Shown here: piece by piece, positions 45,600 to 54,896 of the stretch | Layout: each line of letters starts with the position of its first letter | Position numbering within the stretch: the stretch's first letter is position 1 | NCBI RefSeq assembly: GCF_020524905.1 | Contig: NZ_JAIVKI010000009.1 | Coordinates: forward strand, 1-64,000 | Direction: 5' to 3' | Length of the DNA stretch: 64,000 bases | DNA from: Microbulbifer variabilis | Lineage (GTDB): Bacteria; Pseudomonadota; Gammaproteobacteria; Pseudomonadales; Cellvibrionaceae | Program-made: the position numbers and the translations under genes | The notes under the pieces: generated by a model | The model's input: the letters and a program-made list of their open reading frames with translations, nothing else | The model's database searches: none | Told to the model about the DNA's origin: nothing

Positions 45600-48500
45600 G
45601 TGAATATGGCGACGGTGATTACCGACAGCCGTGAAGAGTTAGTGGCACAGATTTGTGAGCTGATTCGCGATAAGTTGTCATCTGATGCAGAGCCGGTGGT
45701 GGCTTTTGCGCAGCAGTTTCTGCACCAGTATCCACTGGAAGACCTGCAGGGCCGACGTCTGGTAGATATCTACGGCTGTATCTACACCTGGTGGAACTAT
45801 ATACAGCAGCGCTCTGATGGCCTGCCCAAAGTAAGAATCTTCAACCCGCGTCTGGAAGATGATGGTTGGGAGTGCTCGCATACGGTAATTGGGCTACTGG
45901 TACGGGATATGCCTTTCCTGGTGGACTCTGTGCGCATGGAGGTCAACCAGAGAAATACGGTTATTCACTCGATTAAGAGTACCGTGTTGCAACTCGAGCG
46001 CAGTGCCAGTGGCAAGTTAAAACGTCTGTTGCCACCAAGGGATGAAATTCCCAATCTGACTTTCGAACATATTACGGCTAAGCATCATAAGCCCGCCAAG
46101 GGAGCGAAGTTAGTCAGTGAGGCCCTCATTTATATCGAGGTCAACCATGACACTTCGGCGAAGTTTGCCTCGGAACTCAGTGCGGCCCTGAAAGATGTTC
46201 TCGGCGACGTTGAGCTGGTGGTCGATGACTACGCGCCTATGCTCGAGACCTGTGGCGGCATGGAAGGGCAGTTGAAAGCCGGGGTTTCCGAAGACGATAC
46301 CAATCTCCTGGAGGCCTGTGCGTTTTTACAGTGGATGCGCGACGGCAACTTTACTTTCCTTGGCTACCGGGAGTATGAGTTCAGTCAGGCCGGTGACAAG
46401 AAAATTCTCAGTGAGGTGGAAGATCGTCGCCTCGGCATCTTCAAAAAGCTAGAAGAAGCAGCGGCGCCTATGCCTGAAACTGCTTTTAGCGAAGGCAAGC
46501 AGCGCTTTTACCAGGGGCCTAATTACCTGACTTTTGCCAAGTCCTCGGTGAAGTCCCGCGTGCATCGCAGTGCCTACTCAGATTATGTCATGATCAAGCG
46601 CTACAACGCTGAGGGCGAGGTGATTGGTGAGTCCGCCTTTATGGGTCTCTATACCTCACCAGTCTACACGGAGAGTCCGGCTAAAATCCCCATCATCCGG
46701 CGCAAGATGGCCTCAATTATTGAGTCCAGTGGTCTTTCTGGTTACGGGCACGATGGTAAGGCGCTGCGCCGTATTCTGGATACCTTCCCCCGCGATGAAT
46801 TGTTCCAGAGCAGTACCCAGGAACTCTTTGATGTTGTGATGGGAGTACTCAGCCTGAATGAGCGCGCCCATGTCCGCCTGTTTATGCGCAGAGACCTTTT
46901 TGGAAAATTTGTTACAGCCACTGTGTATGTTCCCCGGGATCAGTTCAGCAGTAGCGTACGCGAGCTGATTTGTTCTCATATCTCTAAGGCAATCAAGGCG
47001 AAAGAGTCCGATTTCACCACCTATTTTTCTGAATCCATTCTCGCGCGCGTGCACTTTGTTTTCCGCATCTCGCCCGATGAGCCTGTCGATATAGACGTAG
47101 CGCTGCTGGAGGCGCAGATTGTGGATATTACCCGCTCCTGGGAAGATGTTTTTCAAAGATCCTTAGTTGAGAGTAGTGGAGAGGAAGAGGGTAACCGACT
47201 CTTCCGAATTTTTGGTCGCGCTTTCCCGGCAGGTTATCGAGAAGATTTTGAGCCGCGCATTGCTGTACAGGATGTGGCGGCTATCCAGGATCTTAATGAG
47301 AACAACCGGGTGGCTATGAGTTTTTACCAGCCGTCTGGTGCTGCTCAGGGTAGTTTGCGCTTCAAGGTGTTTAACTGGGGCAATGGCCTGACACTCTCTG
47401 ATGTGATTCCCGTGTTGGAAAACCTGGGCCTGCGGGTAATCGGAGAATTCCCCTATACCATTCGCCCTTCCGGCAGCGCCGATGTATGGATGCACGAATT
47501 CCACTTGGAATTTGGCTTGCCGACGAAAATCGATGCACAGGCATCCCGTGGGCTTTTCCAGGATGCGTTCGCTGCAATCTGGAGCCATACCGCTGAGAGT
47601 GATGCCTTTAACCGCTTGGTGTTGGCAGCCCGTTTGAACTGGCGTGAAGTCTCTATGCTGCGTGCCTATGCCCGCTATCTGAAGCAAACAAAGTCCAGTG
47701 CAAGCCAGAGCTATATTGCCGCAACTCTGGCTAATCAGGTGGAAATCACACGCAATCTGGTGGCTTTGTTCCGCGCACTGTTTGATCCGCGTTTGAGCAG
47801 TGGCAAGCAAGAGCAAACCCGAGTGGAGCGGTTGATTGCCAAAATTCACGACGGCCTGGATGCTGTTGAGAATCTCAACGAAGACCTGGTATTACGTCGT
47901 TATCTCGAGTTGATTCTCGCCACTTTGAGGACCAACTTTTTCCAAACAGGAGCCGACGGTCAGCCCAAGGACTATATCTCCATCAAGTTCAGCCCGCGGG
48001 ATATTCCCGGTATCCCCGAGCCGCGTCCGGAATTTGAGATTTTTGTTTACTCCCCAAGGGTGGAAGGTGTGCACCTGCGTGGTAGCAAGGTGGCCCGTGG
48101 TGGCTTGCGCTGGTCGGACCGTCGGGAGGATTTCCGTACAGAGGTCTTGGGTTTGGTAAAAGCTCAGGCGGTAAAAAATGCGGTGATTGTCCCCAGTGGC
48201 GCCAAGGGCGGTTTTGTTGTGCGCCGTCCCCCTGCAGATGGCAGCCGCGAAGCCATGCTGGAAGAGGGCATCGCCTGTTACAAAACCTTTATCCGCGGCT
48301 TGTTGGATATCACTGATAACCTGAAAAACGGTGAGATAGTTGCGCCCGAGCAAGTGGTGCGCAGGGATGAGGACGATCCCTATCTGGTGGTTGCTGCGGA
48401 TAAGGGAACAGCGACATTTTCTGATATTGCTAATGGTATTGCTGCGGATTATGGCTTTTGGCTGGGGGATGCCTTTGCCTCGGGTGGTAGCCAGGGTTAC

Positions 48501-50522
48501 GACCATAAGAAGATGGGCATTACCGCGCGCGGTGCTTGGGTTTCCGTACAGAGGCACTTCCGTGAGATGGGGGTGGATGTTCAGAAAGAGGACTTCTCTG
48601 TAATTGGCATTGGCGATATGGGCGGCGATGTGTTTGGCAACGGTATGCTGTTGTCTGAACATATTCAGCTGAAGGCTGCGTTCAACCATATGCATATTTT
48701 CATCGATCCGAATCCCGATGCGGCAAGCAGTTTCGAAGAGCGCAAGCGTCTGTTTGAGCTGCCTCGCTCCAGCTGGACAGATTACGATCACACCCTGATA
48801 TCTAAGGGCGGCGGTGTCTTCGAGCGTAGGGTGAAAGCGATCAGTATCACGCCGGAGATGAAAGAGGCCTTCGACATCAAGGAAGACCGACTGACGCCCA
48901 ATGAGCTGATCAGTGCCTTGCTGCGTGCGCCGGTGGATTTGATTTGGAACGGTGGTATCGGTACTTATGTTAAGGCCGGGACGGAAACCGACAGTGAGGT
49001 AGGCGACAAATCCAACGACCACTTACGCGTTAATGGCGCAGAGTTGCGCGCTAAAGTTTTTGGTGAGGGTGGTAACCTGGGCATGACTCAGCGTGGGCGT
49101 ATCGAGTATGCCCTTAACGGTGGCCGCTGTAACACAGACTTTATCGATAACGCCGCGGGCGTGGACTGCTCCGACCATGAGGTGAATATCAAAATTCTCC
49201 TCGATAAAGTGGTGGCTAATGGCGATCTCACCGAAAAGCAGCGCAACCAGCTGTTGCACGGCATGACCGACTCGGTGAGCGAACTGGTGCTGCATAATAA
49301 CTATGATCAGACCCGCGCATTGAGCGTGGCGGAGTACCAGGTCTCCAAACGTCTGGATGAATACCGCCGCACGATTAACACCCTGGAAGATGATGGTCGA
49401 TTAAAAAGGGCGCTTGAGTTTATTCCCGATAATGAGCAGATTTCTGATCGGGTACACAAGGGGCAGACCCTGACCCGGCCGGAACTCTCCGTTTTGATTT
49501 CCTACGTGAAGGTGAAGCTGAAAGAGGAGCTGCAGGAAGCGGAAATTACCGATAATCCCCGCGTGCGTGAAGCGGCTGAATCCGCCTTCCCGGCAGCACT
49601 GGTGGAGCGCTACAAGGACCAGGTATACGAGCATCCTCTGTTGCGCCAGATCGTTTCCACCCAGGTGGCCAACGAAATGGTCAACAGCATGGGAATTACC
49701 TTTTACAACCGCATCAGCACCGCAACTGGAGCGGACGTTAACGATGTCGCTGCGGCCTATATCAGTGCTCGCGATGTCTACAAGATGGTGGAGTTCCAGC
49801 AACAATTGGCCGAGCTGGATTACAAGGTGCCAGCAGAGTTGCAGACCGAACTGCTCAACTCCATGATCGGCCGGGTACGTCGCGCAGCCCGCTGGTTCCT
49901 GCGCAATCGCCGCAGTGATTTGGAGCCGGCGCAGAATTGTGCCCTGTTCCAGTCACAGGTGCAGAGAGTGATCAAGGCACTGCCCAAAGTCCTCAGTGGC
50001 GCCCCGTTGGGTGAATGGGAGCAGCGTTACCAGAAGCTACTGGAAGCTGGCTTGCCGGAAGATATCGCCTTGCTGTCGGCATCGCCTACCTACCTCTATT
50101 CGGCTCTGGGTATTTCTGAGTCTGCCTATGCCAGTGACCGGCCGGTGGAAGAAGTGGCTAAAGTCTACTTCAGCCTCTCCGATGAGCTGAATTTACACTG
50201 GTTTGGCAACTTGATTGTGGATCTGCCAGTGGATAGTTTCTGGCAGGCCCAGGCTCGTGAGACCAGTATGGATGACTTGGATAGTCAGCTCGCTACCCTG
50301 GCCGTTCATATCCTGCGCCTTGCCAGTGCAGAGAATTTGGACGTAGATAGTGCAATGTCGCGCTGGGGCGCTATTATGGCGCCCGCTATTCAGCGTTGGC
50401 ACAGTATGATTGCCGAGCTGAAGGCTGCTGCCGTTAGTGATTTTGCGATGTTCACTGTGGCGTTGCGAGAGTTGATGTATCTTGCTCATGCAACGGCCGA
50501 TCGCGAAACCTTGGCGGAATAG
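45600..50522 (+). CDS. gdhB: NAD-specific glutamate dehydrogenase, large 180-kDa class
   Basis: The enzyme deaminates glutamate to 2-oxoglutarate with NAD and is mainly catabolic. The 1640-residue length and motifs match the class first described in Streptomyces and Pseudomonas: long N-terminal ACT-like regulatory domains (HTVIGLLVRDMPFLVDSVRM at about residue 95), and a catalytic core from about residue 800 with RGSKVARGGLRWSDRREDF, VPSGAKGGFV, VVAADKGTATFSDIAN and FGEGGNLGMTQRGRIEYAL. The GTG at 45600 is chosen because GGGAGG stands six bases before it; an ATG two codons later is less well placed. It is divergent from moxR and followed by hairpins and pyrD. Confidence 0.97.
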   Translation: MNMATVITDSREELVAQICELIRDKLSSDAEPVVAFAQQFLHQYPLEDLQGRRLVDIYGCIYTWWNYIQQRSDGLPKVRIFNPRLEDDGWECSHTVIGLLVRDMPFLVDSVRMEVNQRNTVIHSIKSTVLQLERSASGKLKRLLPPRDEIPNLTFEHITAKHHKPAKGAKLVSEALIYIEVNHDTSAKFASELSAALKDVLGDVELVVDDYAPMLETCGGMEGQLKAGVSEDDTNLLEACAFLQWMRDGNFTFLGYREYEFSQAGDKKILSEVEDRRLGIFKKLEEAAAPMPETAFSEGKQRFYQGPNYLTFAKSSVKSRVHRSAYSDYVMIKRYNAEGEVIGESAFMGLYTSPVYTESPAKIPIIRRKMASIIESSGLSGYGHDGKALRRILDTFPRDELFQSSTQELFDVVMGVLSLNERAHVRLFMRRDLFGKFVTATVYVPRDQFSSSVRELICSHISKAIKAKESDFTTYFSESILARVHFVFRISPDEPVDIDVALLEAQIVDITRSWEDVFQRSLVESSGEEEGNRLFRIFGRAFPAGYREDFEPRIAVQDVAAIQDLNENNRVAMSFYQPSGAAQGSLRFKVFNWGNGLTLSDVIPVLENLGLRVIGEFPYTIRPSGSADVWMHEFHLEFGLPTKIDAQASRGLFQDAFAAIWSHTAESDAFNRLVLAARLNWREVSMLRAYARYLKQTKSSASQSYIAATLANQVEITRNLVALFRALFDPRLSSGKQEQTRVERLIAKIHDGLDAVENLNEDLVLRRYLELILATLRTNFFQTGADGQPKDYISIKFSPRDIPGIPEPRPEFEIFVYSPRVEGVHLRGSKVARGGLRWSDRREDFRTEVLGLVKAQAVKNAVIVPSGAKGGFVVRRPPADGSREAMLEEGIACYKTFIRGLLDITDNLKNGEIVAPEQVVRRDEDDPYLVVAADKGTATFSDIANGIAADYGFWLGDAFASGGSQGYDHKKMGITARGAWVSVQRHFREMGVDVQKEDFSVIGIGDMGGDVFGNGMLLSEHIQLKAAFNHMHIFIDPNPDAASSFEERKRLFELPRSSWTDYDHTLISKGGGVFERRVKAISITPEMKEAFDIKEDRLTPNELISALLRAPVDLIWNGGIGTYVKAGTETDSEVGDKSNDHLRVNGAELRAKVFGEGGNLGMTQRGRIEYALNGGRCNTDFIDNAAGVDCSDHEVNIKILLDKVVANGDLTEKQRNQLLHGMTDSVSELVLHNNYDQTRALSVAEYQVSKRLDEYRRTINTLEDDGRLKRALEFIPDNEQISDRVHKGQTLTRPELSVLISYVKVKLKEELQEAEITDNPRVREAAESAFPAALVERYKDQVYEHPLLRQIVSTQVANEMVNSMGITFYNRISTATGADVNDVAAAYISARDVYKMVEFQQQLAELDYKVPAELQTELLNSMIGRVRRAARWFLRNRRSDLEPAQNCALFQSQVQRVIKALPKVLSGAPLGEWEQRYQKLLEAGLPEDIALLSASPTYLYSALGISESAYASDRPVEEVAKVYFSLSDELNLHWFGNLIVDLPVDSFWQAQARETSMDDLDSQLATLAVHILRLASAENLDVDSAMSRWGAIMAPAIQRWHSMIAELKAAAVSDFAMFTVALRELMYLAHATADRETLAE

Positions 50523-50532
50523 TCCGGTGTAA

Positions 50533-50623
50533 GCCCGTGAAATAGCTGGGGTGTTCTTCTACTTCCAGTGTTCACGGGCGGCAATGAAACTCTATCCCCG
50601 TTCGTTTGTTCCGGGCGAACGGG
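50533..50623 (+). promoter_or_regulatory. Two successive hairpins between gdhB and pyrD
   Basis: GCCCGTGAA (50533-50541) pairs with TTCACGGGC (50571-50579), and CCCGTTCG (50597-50604) pairs with CGAACGGG (50616-50623). The second hairpin ends 25 bases before the pyrD start. They may terminate gdhB transcripts or form a leader structure controlling pyrD; neither has a T-run. Confidence 0.55.
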
Positions 50624-50647
50624 TTCAGTCCCCACGTAAGGAAAGGT

Positions 50648-51685
50648 ATGTATTCAACTCTGCGTAAAGCTCTGTTTGCGCTCGATCCCGAGCGGGCCCA
50701 CCACCTCTCTCTGGATGCAATAGGTGCTGCTGAGCGCCTCGGTTTGATGTCTTTTTTCAAGCAGTCAGTGGCGCATGACCCGGTAGAGCTGATGGGACTG
50801 ACCCTACCGAATCCAGTAGGTCTGGCCGCGGGGCTGGATAAGAATGCCCAGGCATTTAATGGGCTGGGTGCACTTGGCTTTGGATTTGTCGAAGTGGGTA
50901 CTGTCACTCCCCGCCCGCAGCCGGGCAACCCGCTTCCACGGCTGTTCCGTGTGGAAGAAGCGGACGCCATTATCAACCGTATGGGATTCAATAATCTTGG
51001 GGTTGATTACTTGATCGACAGGGTGAAACACCGTCGTTACAAGGGTGTTTTAGGTATTAATGTCGGCAAGAATTTCGATACCCCGGTGGAAAAGGCGGCT
51101 GACGATTACCGTCTGTGTATGGAAAAAGTGTATCCCTACGCAGATTACATCACGGCAAATGTCTCATCGCCGAATACCAAGGGGCTGCGGGACCTGCAAT
51201 TTGGTGAGAGTCTCAATAGGCTACTGGGTAGTATCAAGGACAAGCAGGCGGAGTTGACGCAAAAGACTGACCGATATGTGCCTGTTGCGGTGAAAATTGC
51301 GCCTGATATGGAGGGGGATGCCATAGCGCAGATTGCCGAAGCGCTGTGCGAATACAGCATAGATGGTGTTATTGCTACTAATACCACGATCGATAAGTCC
51401 TCCGTGGCTAATCTGCCCCATGGTAATGAAGAGGGCGGACTCAGTGGAAAGCCCTTGCAGCAACGCTCTACGGAGGTGATTGCCCAGCTGTCAAAAGCCT
51501 TGGACAAGCAGGTGCCTATTATTGGTGTGGGCGGAATCTTCGATGGCGATAGTGCTGCAGAAAAAATTCGTGCTGGCGCAACGGCTGTTCAGGTCTATAC
51601 CGGGTTTATCTACCGGGGACCGCAATTGGTACGTGAGGCCGTGGAAGCTATTGCGATGGAGCGTCGTCGTTCAACTAGTGAGTAA
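50648..51685 (+). CDS. pyrD: Dihydroorotate dehydrogenase (quinone), class 2
   Basis: PyrD oxidises dihydroorotate to orotate in pyrimidine synthesis, passing electrons to the quinone pool at the inner membrane. The ATG at 50648 follows AAGGAAAGG; upstream in-frame codons are unlikely. The 345-residue length fits E. coli PyrD (336). Class 2 features are the short N-terminal membrane-contact helices (YSTLRKALFALDPERAHHLS), GLTLPNPVGLAAGLDKN, FVEVGTVTPRPQPGNP, the catalytic serine in TANVSSPNTKGLR, and GVGGIFDGDSAAEKIRAGA for FMN. Confidence 0.97.
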   Translation: MYSTLRKALFALDPERAHHLSLDAIGAAERLGLMSFFKQSVAHDPVELMGLTLPNPVGLAAGLDKNAQAFNGLGALGFGFVEVGTVTPRPQPGNPLPRLFRVEEADAIINRMGFNNLGVDYLIDRVKHRRYKGVLGINVGKNFDTPVEKAADDYRLCMEKVYPYADYITANVSSPNTKGLRDLQFGESLNRLLGSIKDKQAELTQKTDRYVPVAVKIAPDMEGDAIAQIAEALCEYSIDGVIATNTTIDKSSVANLPHGNEEGGLSGKPLQQRSTEVIAQLSKALDKQVPIIGVGGIFDGDSAAEKIRAGATAVQVYTGFIYRGPQLVREAVEAIAMERRRSTSE

Positions 51686-51782
51686 CTGGAAAGTGACTAT
51701 TTCGCCTCCCGGATGTGAAACGTATCTGCCCATCCGGTTGGGTGGTCGATTGGTTGGTTCTTATTGTTTGTGATGAACTTGC

Positions 51783-51810
51783 GAAAGGTGCAGGCTTGCC
51801 TGCACCTTTC
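51783..51810. terminator. Bidirectional terminator between pyrD and rmf
   Basis: A perfect 13-base stem (GAAAGGTGCAGGC with GCCTGCACCTTTC) with loop TT lies between the convergent pyrD and rmf genes. The stem ends in A-rich and T-rich bases on each side, serving both directions. Confidence 0.75.
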
Positions 51811-51816
51811 CTCTGA

Positions 51817-52068
51817 CTAAATGGTACTCCAGCCGTCTGGATATTGGATATCGGTAGAAACTGCGCCATAAATTTCCAATTTTTGCGCCTTGGTGGTCCT
51901 GTCAAAGCCATTCCAGTAGTCTTCCCGCCCTTCACGCCAGCCGTTTACCCATTCCTGATGTGGGTCGTTTTCGACAAAGGGGCAACTATCAATAGACTTA
52001 TTGTTCAGGGCTGCCAAATACCCTTTGTAGAAAGCCCTGTCGGCGTGATTGCGTTTTTGGCGTTTCAT
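51817..52068 (-). CDS. rmf: Ribosome modulation factor RMF, long form
   Basis: RMF binds 70S ribosomes in stationary phase and joins them into inactive 100S dimers. The 83-residue product starts MKRQKRNHADRAFYKGYLA and has CPF, followed by the conserved WVNGWREGRED, all matching RMF. E. coli RMF has 55 residues and Pseudomonas about 70; here an extra 25-30 residues follow (WNGFDRTTKAQKLEIYGAVS and a short end). The place between pyrD and rlmKL is also conserved in Pseudomonas-like genomes. It is transcribed opposite to both neighbours. Confidence 0.9.
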   Translation of the reverse strand: MKRQKRNHADRAFYKGYLAALNNKSIDSCPFVENDPHQEWVNGWREGREDYWNGFDRTTKAQKLEIYGAVSTDIQYPDGWSTI

Positions 52069-52467
52069 CTATACGGCACCTCTGCTTGTAGATTTACGGA
52101 CTGCGGCGCGGCCCGTTGGATGCTTATTGCGGTTTTTCTTGCATCGACAATTAAAGCTTAGCGAATCTTTTCCGCGGATAGCTGTGCGCCTCCATTCGCC
52201 TTCCACACTGCAAGAATATGGTGGAGGAGCCGTGATCGGAAAAAGCTGTTTGCGACAGTTTGGGTATTTGCGAAATGCCATCGAAAAGTGAGGGTGACCC
52301 TGTAGACATCATCACTATCTGCCATGTGCCATAGGCTCAGCCGTTACAAAGTGGGATAATTGCGCCAGAAAGTTTGGTTTGTAGAGGTGGATACTTCCTC
52401 TCGGGTATCCCTTCACAGCTGTTTGAAAATCTGATTCACGCCAAAAGGCGTTGTATATACCCACTTT
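52069..52467. other. Divergent region between rmf and rlmKL
   Basis: About 400 bases holding the divergent promoters of rmf and rlmKL. No further gene is seen; short frames in both strands lack ribosome sites. Confidence 0.5.
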
Positions 52468-54690
52468 ATGTGGGGTTATCGAGTAAAAGTTTTGACCGAC
52501 CCATATATTGAAGAATTTAAGTTCACCGCGACCTGCCCGAAAGGATTGGAGAACCTACTTGTCGGGGAGCTGGAGTCCCTGGGTGCCAGTGTCCTTCGGG
52601 AGCAGCCTGCGGCAGTGCATTTTGCCGGATCTTTAAAGCTGGCCTACCGCTGTTGTCTCTGGAGTCGTCTAGCCAACCGAATCTTACTGCAACTTGACCA
52701 GGTGCGTATTGGCGGTGCTGAAGATCTTTATCGGGCTGTGGCGGCACAAGCCTGGGAGCAACATATTGGCCCCTCGGGCAAGTTATGGCTGCAGTTTTCG
52801 GGAACCAACCAAGAGATCCGTAACAGCCAGTTCGGCGCACAAAAAACAAAAGATGCCATCGTCGATCGCTTGCGTGAAAAAACTGGTGCGAGACCCAGTA
52901 TCGATAAGCAGAATCCAGACTTAACCGTTGCCCTGCGACTGCACCGGGATAATTTGGATATTGCCATAGATCTTAGTGGGGAAAGCCTGCATAAACGGGG
53001 CTATAGAACACATATCGGCGCTGCCCCCCTTAAGGAAAATCTGGCGGCAGCCCTTCTGATGCGCACCCGCTGGCCGCAGCTTGCGGAGCAGGGCGGGGCC
53101 CTTTTGGACCCCATGTGTGGCTCAGGCACTATTTTGATTGAGGCGGCCATGATGGCTGCAGATATCGCCCCAGGTCTATTCCGCGAAAGCTTTGGTTTTG
53201 AGCGCTGGCTCAATCACCAGAGCGATATTTGGAATGAGTTGCGAGAGGAGGCTTTGCAACGTCGCGCCGCAGGTCTAGAAAGACCTCTTCCAGAAATCCG
53301 CGGTTACGATGCTGATGCCAGGGTTCTATTCGCCGCCGAAGGTAATATTGCCAGGGCGGGATTGGAGCGTCAGGTCAGGGTGAGCTGTCGGCCGGTAGCG
53401 ACATTCAAGGTTCCGAGTCACAAAGAGGTCAATGTTGGCTTGGTATTGACTAACCCACCCTATGGTGAGCGCCTTGGAGAACAAGAGGCTCTGCGGGAAA
53501 CTTACGCGGAGTTGGGGCGGCAGCTGAAGGCGGAATTCCCCGGTTGGCTGGTGGGAATTTTCACCGGTAATCCTGAGTTGGGTTATTCCACCGGGTTGCG
53601 CTCCCACAAGCACTATCAACTGTATAACGGCGCAATTCCAAGCCAATTATTGTTGTTTCAAGTGCGCGAACAAAATGAGCAAAGCGAAACCGCGCATAAA
53701 GAGCGTAAGCTCTCCCCGGAAGCCGAAATGGTGGCCAATCGCCTGCGGAAGAATCTACGCACCACGGGTAAATGGGCCTCCCGAAGTGGTATTGACTGTT
53801 TTAGACTCTACGATGCAGATCTGCCCGAATACGCCGCAGCGGTGGACTTATATCGAACCCTGGATGGGGACCTGTACGCACATCTGCAAGAATACCGGCC
53901 GCCGGCCAGTATTGATGAGAGCAAGGCGCGCAATCGGTTAAGAGACTTAATGCGGGCTGTACAATCCGTTCTAGAGTTACCCAGGGGTAGAATCAGTATC
54001 AAGGAACGTCGTCGCCACAGCCATAAAAGCGGCCAGAAGGGCACTAGCCAGTATCAAAAGCAGGCTGATGCAGGGTCTACCTTACAAGTGCAAGAGTATG
54101 GCGCTGAGTTGGAAGTGGATTTGTGGAGTTACCTGGATACTGGGTTGTTCCTTGACCACCGTCCGGTGAGAAAGCACCTGCGCGAAATGTCCTCCGGGAA
54201 AAAGTTTCTGAACCTCTTTTGCTATACCGCGACTGCCACTGTACAAGCGGCTTTGGGTGGCTGTGTGCAGAGCACCAGTGTGGATATGTCCAGAACCTAT
54301 CAATCTTGGGCCGCACGAAACTTCCGTGCAAATGGTATGGACCCCTATAAGCATCAATTGATAGAGGCGGATTGTCTGCAGTGGCTGGCATCGGCCCAGC
54401 AAAACCGTAAAGGCCACTACGACCTGATCTTCCTCGATCCCCCGAGCTTTTCCAATTCGGCCAAGATGCGGGGTGTGCTGGATATTCAGCGCGATCACGC
54501 CAATCTGATCAGTCAGTGTATGGCGCTTTTGGCTCCGCAGGGCACTTTGATTTTTTCCAATAATTTGCGCAGCTTTAAAATGGACACGGCAGTTACTGAA
54601 GCCTTTGTTGTGCAACCATTGCAGCTGTTGGATAAGGACTTTCAACGCAATCCCAAGATCCACAATGTTTGGGAAATACAGCGAAAGTAA
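52468..54690 (+). CDS. rlmL: Bifunctional 23S rRNA methyltransferase RlmKL (m2G2445 and m7G2069)
   Basis: The 740-residue protein modifies two guanines near the peptidyl transferase centre. Residues 15-165 hold the ferredoxin-like and THUMP RNA-binding domains. The RlmL methyltransferase follows, with DPMCGSGTILIEAAMMA near residue 213 and the NPPYGERLG catalytic motif near 328. The C-terminal RlmK methyltransferase has FLNLFCYTATATVQAALGG near 579 and DLIFLDPPSFSNSAKM near 651. The start at 52468 has no obvious ribosome site, and translation might begin at a nearby downstream non-ATG codon such as the TTG before TDPYIEEF; the family N-terminus matches from KFTATCPKGLE on. Confidence 0.95.
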   Translation: MWGYRVKVLTDPYIEEFKFTATCPKGLENLLVGELESLGASVLREQPAAVHFAGSLKLAYRCCLWSRLANRILLQLDQVRIGGAEDLYRAVAAQAWEQHIGPSGKLWLQFSGTNQEIRNSQFGAQKTKDAIVDRLREKTGARPSIDKQNPDLTVALRLHRDNLDIAIDLSGESLHKRGYRTHIGAAPLKENLAAALLMRTRWPQLAEQGGALLDPMCGSGTILIEAAMMAADIAPGLFRESFGFERWLNHQSDIWNELREEALQRRAAGLERPLPEIRGYDADARVLFAAEGNIARAGLERQVRVSCRPVATFKVPSHKEVNVGLVLTNPPYGERLGEQEALRETYAELGRQLKAEFPGWLVGIFTGNPELGYSTGLRSHKHYQLYNGAIPSQLLLFQVREQNEQSETAHKERKLSPEAEMVANRLRKNLRTTGKWASRSGIDCFRLYDADLPEYAAAVDLYRTLDGDLYAHLQEYRPPASIDESKARNRLRDLMRAVQSVLELPRGRISIKERRRHSHKSGQKGTSQYQKQADAGSTLQVQEYGAELEVDLWSYLDTGLFLDHRPVRKHLREMSSGKKFLNLFCYTATATVQAALGGCVQSTSVDMSRTYQSWAARNFRANGMDPYKHQLIEADCLQWLASAQQNRKGHYDLIFLDPPSFSNSAKMRGVLDIQRDHANLISQCMALLAPQGTLIFSNNLRSFKMDTAVTEAFVVQPLQLLDKDFQRNPKIHNVWEIQRK

Positions 54691-54896
54691 AAGTAACTAG
54701 AAGTAGCTGCTAGCCTGGGAAATTTTTGAAGCAGCGGAATAATGTGGCACAAGGATGTGTCATGGCTGCTGATTTCTATTGCCTCAGATTAAAATATCTA
54801 TTGCAGTTTGCCACTACTTGAATGCTTTGGCTCTGGTAGTAAAAAGATGACGGCAGTGGTTTGGCGAGATTCTCAGTTTTTTAACTTAATTGGGAA

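Noticed and set aside
47892-49022. 376-codon minus-strand frame inside gdhB
   Set aside because: Antisense shadow of a strongly coding G+C-balanced gene; no start signal and His/Gln-rich composition.
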